Assembly (NCBI GenBank): GCA_030692685.1
Contig: JAUXZO010000013.1
Location: 1 to 64,000 of the forward strand
Length of the DNA stretch: 64,000 bases
Reading direction: 5' to 3'
Origin: Acidovorax sp.
Lineage (GTDB): Bacteria; Pseudomonadota; Gammaproteobacteria; Burkholderiales; Burkholderiaceae_C
Part shown: one piece after another, positions 62,486 through 64,000 of the stretch
Layout: every line of letters starts with the position of its first letter
Numbering within the stretch: the stretch's first letter is position 1
Made by a program: the position numbers and the translations under genes
Notes under the pieces: model-generated
Seen by the model: only the letters and a program-made list of their open reading frames with translations
Databases searched by the model: none
What the model was told of the DNA's origin: nothing

Positions 62486-64000
62486 TACGGCCCGTCCAAC
62501 GCGGTGTAGCCGCTGCGCGACTGCACCGTTTGCATCAACTGTTTTGCAGCGGCCTGCCCGCGCACCCCCTCGGCCAGGGTTGCGCGACCGCCGCCCTGCA
62601 GTTCTGCCACAAGGCGGTAATTGGGCACGCTGGATGAGCCGGAGCGTGTGCCGCCACCCTCTTTGAGCCGCAGGCCCACCACCTCCTCTGCGCGGGCTTG
62701 ATGGCGAGCCGTGACAAAGCCCAGCACGCGTCTTTCAGTCCACAACCCCTGGCGGTCGATGTGTACGCGCAGGCTGTTGGTCAGCTCGTACAGCCCACCC
62801 AGCACGATGGCGGCCCCCACACCGCAAAACACAATCGGGAACAGCATGGGCGCGCCCTTCATTCCCGCAAACCAACCCGCCCCGGCAAAAATGGCTCCGA
62901 ACACCAGCACCATCAGCGAAGCGGCCCAGCGCCTCCCGGCTGCAAAGTAAAGCTCCACGCCGCCAGGCAGAGCCCGCACGCTAGCCAGGTCGGAAAGCTC
63001 CTGGGACATCAGTGCATGCAAGCCCGGGTGCTGCGTTGCATCGGCGCTCAGGCGGCCGGATGTGGCGCCGGTGGCATACACCGGCACCACAAAGCCACGG
63101 GCAAACGTCAATCCCGGCGTGGTGCTTTTCACCTCCACGCGCCAACCGTGGTGCTCTTGGGCCACGGGGTTCTGCGATGCAGGCAGGTGCGCAGGCACAT
63201 CAAACCGAAAGCTCAATGCCACCCCAGTGCCTTGGGGTTGCACCTGCGCCATGCCTTCCGCGCGCCACAATTCTTGCTCGTTGTCTTCGTCATTGCCGCG
63301 GCTACGGCCTTTTTCGTAGCGGGTGCACAGCAGCCGGATGACAAAACCCAGGCCCGGCGCGTAGGCCACCGGGAGCGCCAGGGTGGCGCCAAAGTGGCCA
63401 CCAATCGCACCCGGGAACGGGTCCAGCACCAGGCGAGCGTCGCCAAAACGGCGGGCGTCCAGCGTGGCGCGCACCGCCCATACCAGCAAGCATGCGCCCA
63501 GTACGCCAAAGAATGCCATGGCGCCAAAGGACACAAAACTGCCCCGCGCCCATGCGCCGGGTAGCTTGAGCACCATCAGCGGTACCGCTACCGCATTCCA
63601 TACCAGAGTCATGAACCAGGCGGTTTTCAGCGTTTCGCGTTGGTCCGATCGAATGCTGTTGTCGGCCCACGCGCGCTGCGTCAGCCAGGGTTCGGGGTCG
63701 TCGTTTTGTGCATCCGGGTTGCCTGTCCCATGGGACGTGCCGTCGCTTGATCCACGGAACACTCTGCGCACGATTTTTGCCAGGATCAGCAAGCCAAACC
63801 CGCCCGAAACCACCGCCAACCCCAGCGCCAGGGCGAGCAACCCCGGGCGCAGGCTGCGGTCGGCTATCGACTCTGCCGGGCTTTGCGGGTTGACCCACAC
63901 CTGCACGGGTGTGCCCATGCGCTGGGCGGCCAGCAACCGCCCGCCCAGTTGTTGATGAAAGCTGCCGATGTTGTCGGGCCGATCACTGATGGAAGCCCGG
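62485..64000 (-). CDS. DUF3592-family membrane protein, N-terminus cut off by window edge
   Basis: At least 505 residues; the start lies beyond the right edge. The visible N-terminal part has SFHQQLGGRLLAAQRMGTPV and VWVNPQSPAESIADRSLR, nearly the same as in the next gene, so the two are tandem paralogues. Additional hydrophobic segments (about 45-65, 120-165 and 360-410 of the visible part) and a large soluble region follow. Function unknown; overlap with the next gene shows they are co-translated. Confidence 0.8.
   Translation of the reverse strand, partial: RASISDRPDNIGSFHQQLGGRLLAAQRMGTPVQVWVNPQSPAESIADRSLRPGLLALALGLAVVSGGFGLLILAKIVRRVFRGSSDGTSHGTGNPDAQNDDPEPWLTQRAWADNSIRSDQRETLKTAWFMTLVWNAVAVPLMVLKLPGAWARGSFVSFGAMAFFGVLGACLLVWAVRATLDARRFGDARLVLDPFPGAIGGHFGATLALPVAYAPGLGFVIRLLCTRYEKGRSRGNDEDNEQELWRAEGMAQVQPQGTGVALSFRFDVPAHLPASQNPVAQEHHGWRVEVKSTTPGLTFARGFVVPVYATGATSGRLSADATQHPGLHALMSQELSDLASVRALPGGVELYFAAGRRWAASLMVLVFGAIFAGAGWFAGMKGAPMLFPIVFCGVGAAIVLGGLYELTNSLRVHIDRQGLWTERRVLGFVTARHQARAEEVVGLRLKEGGGTRSGSSSVPNYRLVAELQGGGRATLAEGVRGQAAAKQLMQTVQSRSGYTALDGP

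Overview
The window looks like chromosomal DNA of a Burkholderiales bacterium, most likely a Comamonadaceae member close to Acidovorax. The grounds are high G+C coding sequence, a Bordetella-type Bug/TctC receptor, a betaproteobacterial Fur, a chrBA chromate operon, and many copies of a short AGCGCT-palindrome repeat of a kind I associate with this family. The family-level placement is inference. No rRNA, tRNA, CRISPR array, prophage or intact IS element was seen. About 57 protein genes cover nearly all of the window.

Layout. 1-9.8 kb (minus strand): one tightly coupled ten-gene unit in the order GntR regulator, five-component branched-chain-type ABC importer (livKHMGF), aconitase/isopropylmalate-dehydratase-like large and small subunits, then HyuB and HyuA (HyuA runs off the left edge). 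It reads as uptake plus catabolism of an unknown cyclic amide, imide or carboxylated compound. 10-17.7 kb (plus): TetR regulator, RND efflux adaptor and pump, a Pcm-like methyltransferase, a rhodanese and a TolC channel. 17.8-21.5 kb (minus): WaaA (Kdo transferase), a nitrilase-family amidase and phosphomannomutase. 21.6-28.7 kb (plus): Ada/AlkA fusion plus Ogt (split alkylation-damage response), an EamA exporter and a 1274-residue PAS-GGDEF-EAL protein. 28.8-34 kb: small stress-type genes, an NhaR-like regulator diverging from a membrane protein, a MITE-like element and prpE. 34.2-37.5 kb: chrB, chrA and a superoxide dismutase-rhodanese fusion (chromate resistance). 37.7-47.5 kb: DUF2254 protein, metallopeptidase, isochorismatase family, PRPP-synthase-like plus AMP-phosphorylase-like pair, PQQ sugar dehydrogenase, NlpC/P60 and a divergent class III cyclase. 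48.2-53.7 kb: a cytochrome oxidase cluster with a fused subunit I+III. 53.9-64 kb: Bug receptor with DUF3237, LuxR regulator, SNF2 helicase, Fur with a COG0523 GTPase, and two tandem DUF3592 membrane proteins (the second runs off the right edge).

The most unusual feature is how short dispersed repeats have entered genes. Copies of one repeat family lie in frame inside waaA, form most of the signal peptide of the PQQ sugar dehydrogenase, supply the stop codons of the Ada/AlkA gene and a DUF3592 gene, and possibly contribute a linker in HyuB. A second repeat family is inserted in frame in the SNF2 helicase. A 173-bp inverted-repeat element supplies the stop codon of the membrane gene at 31.4 kb. 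A 57-bp relic of the prpE 3' end lies 3 kb from prpE itself. The best candidates for under-described biochemistry are the HyuAB/aconitase-like operon and the AMP-phosphorylase/PRPP-synthase pair.
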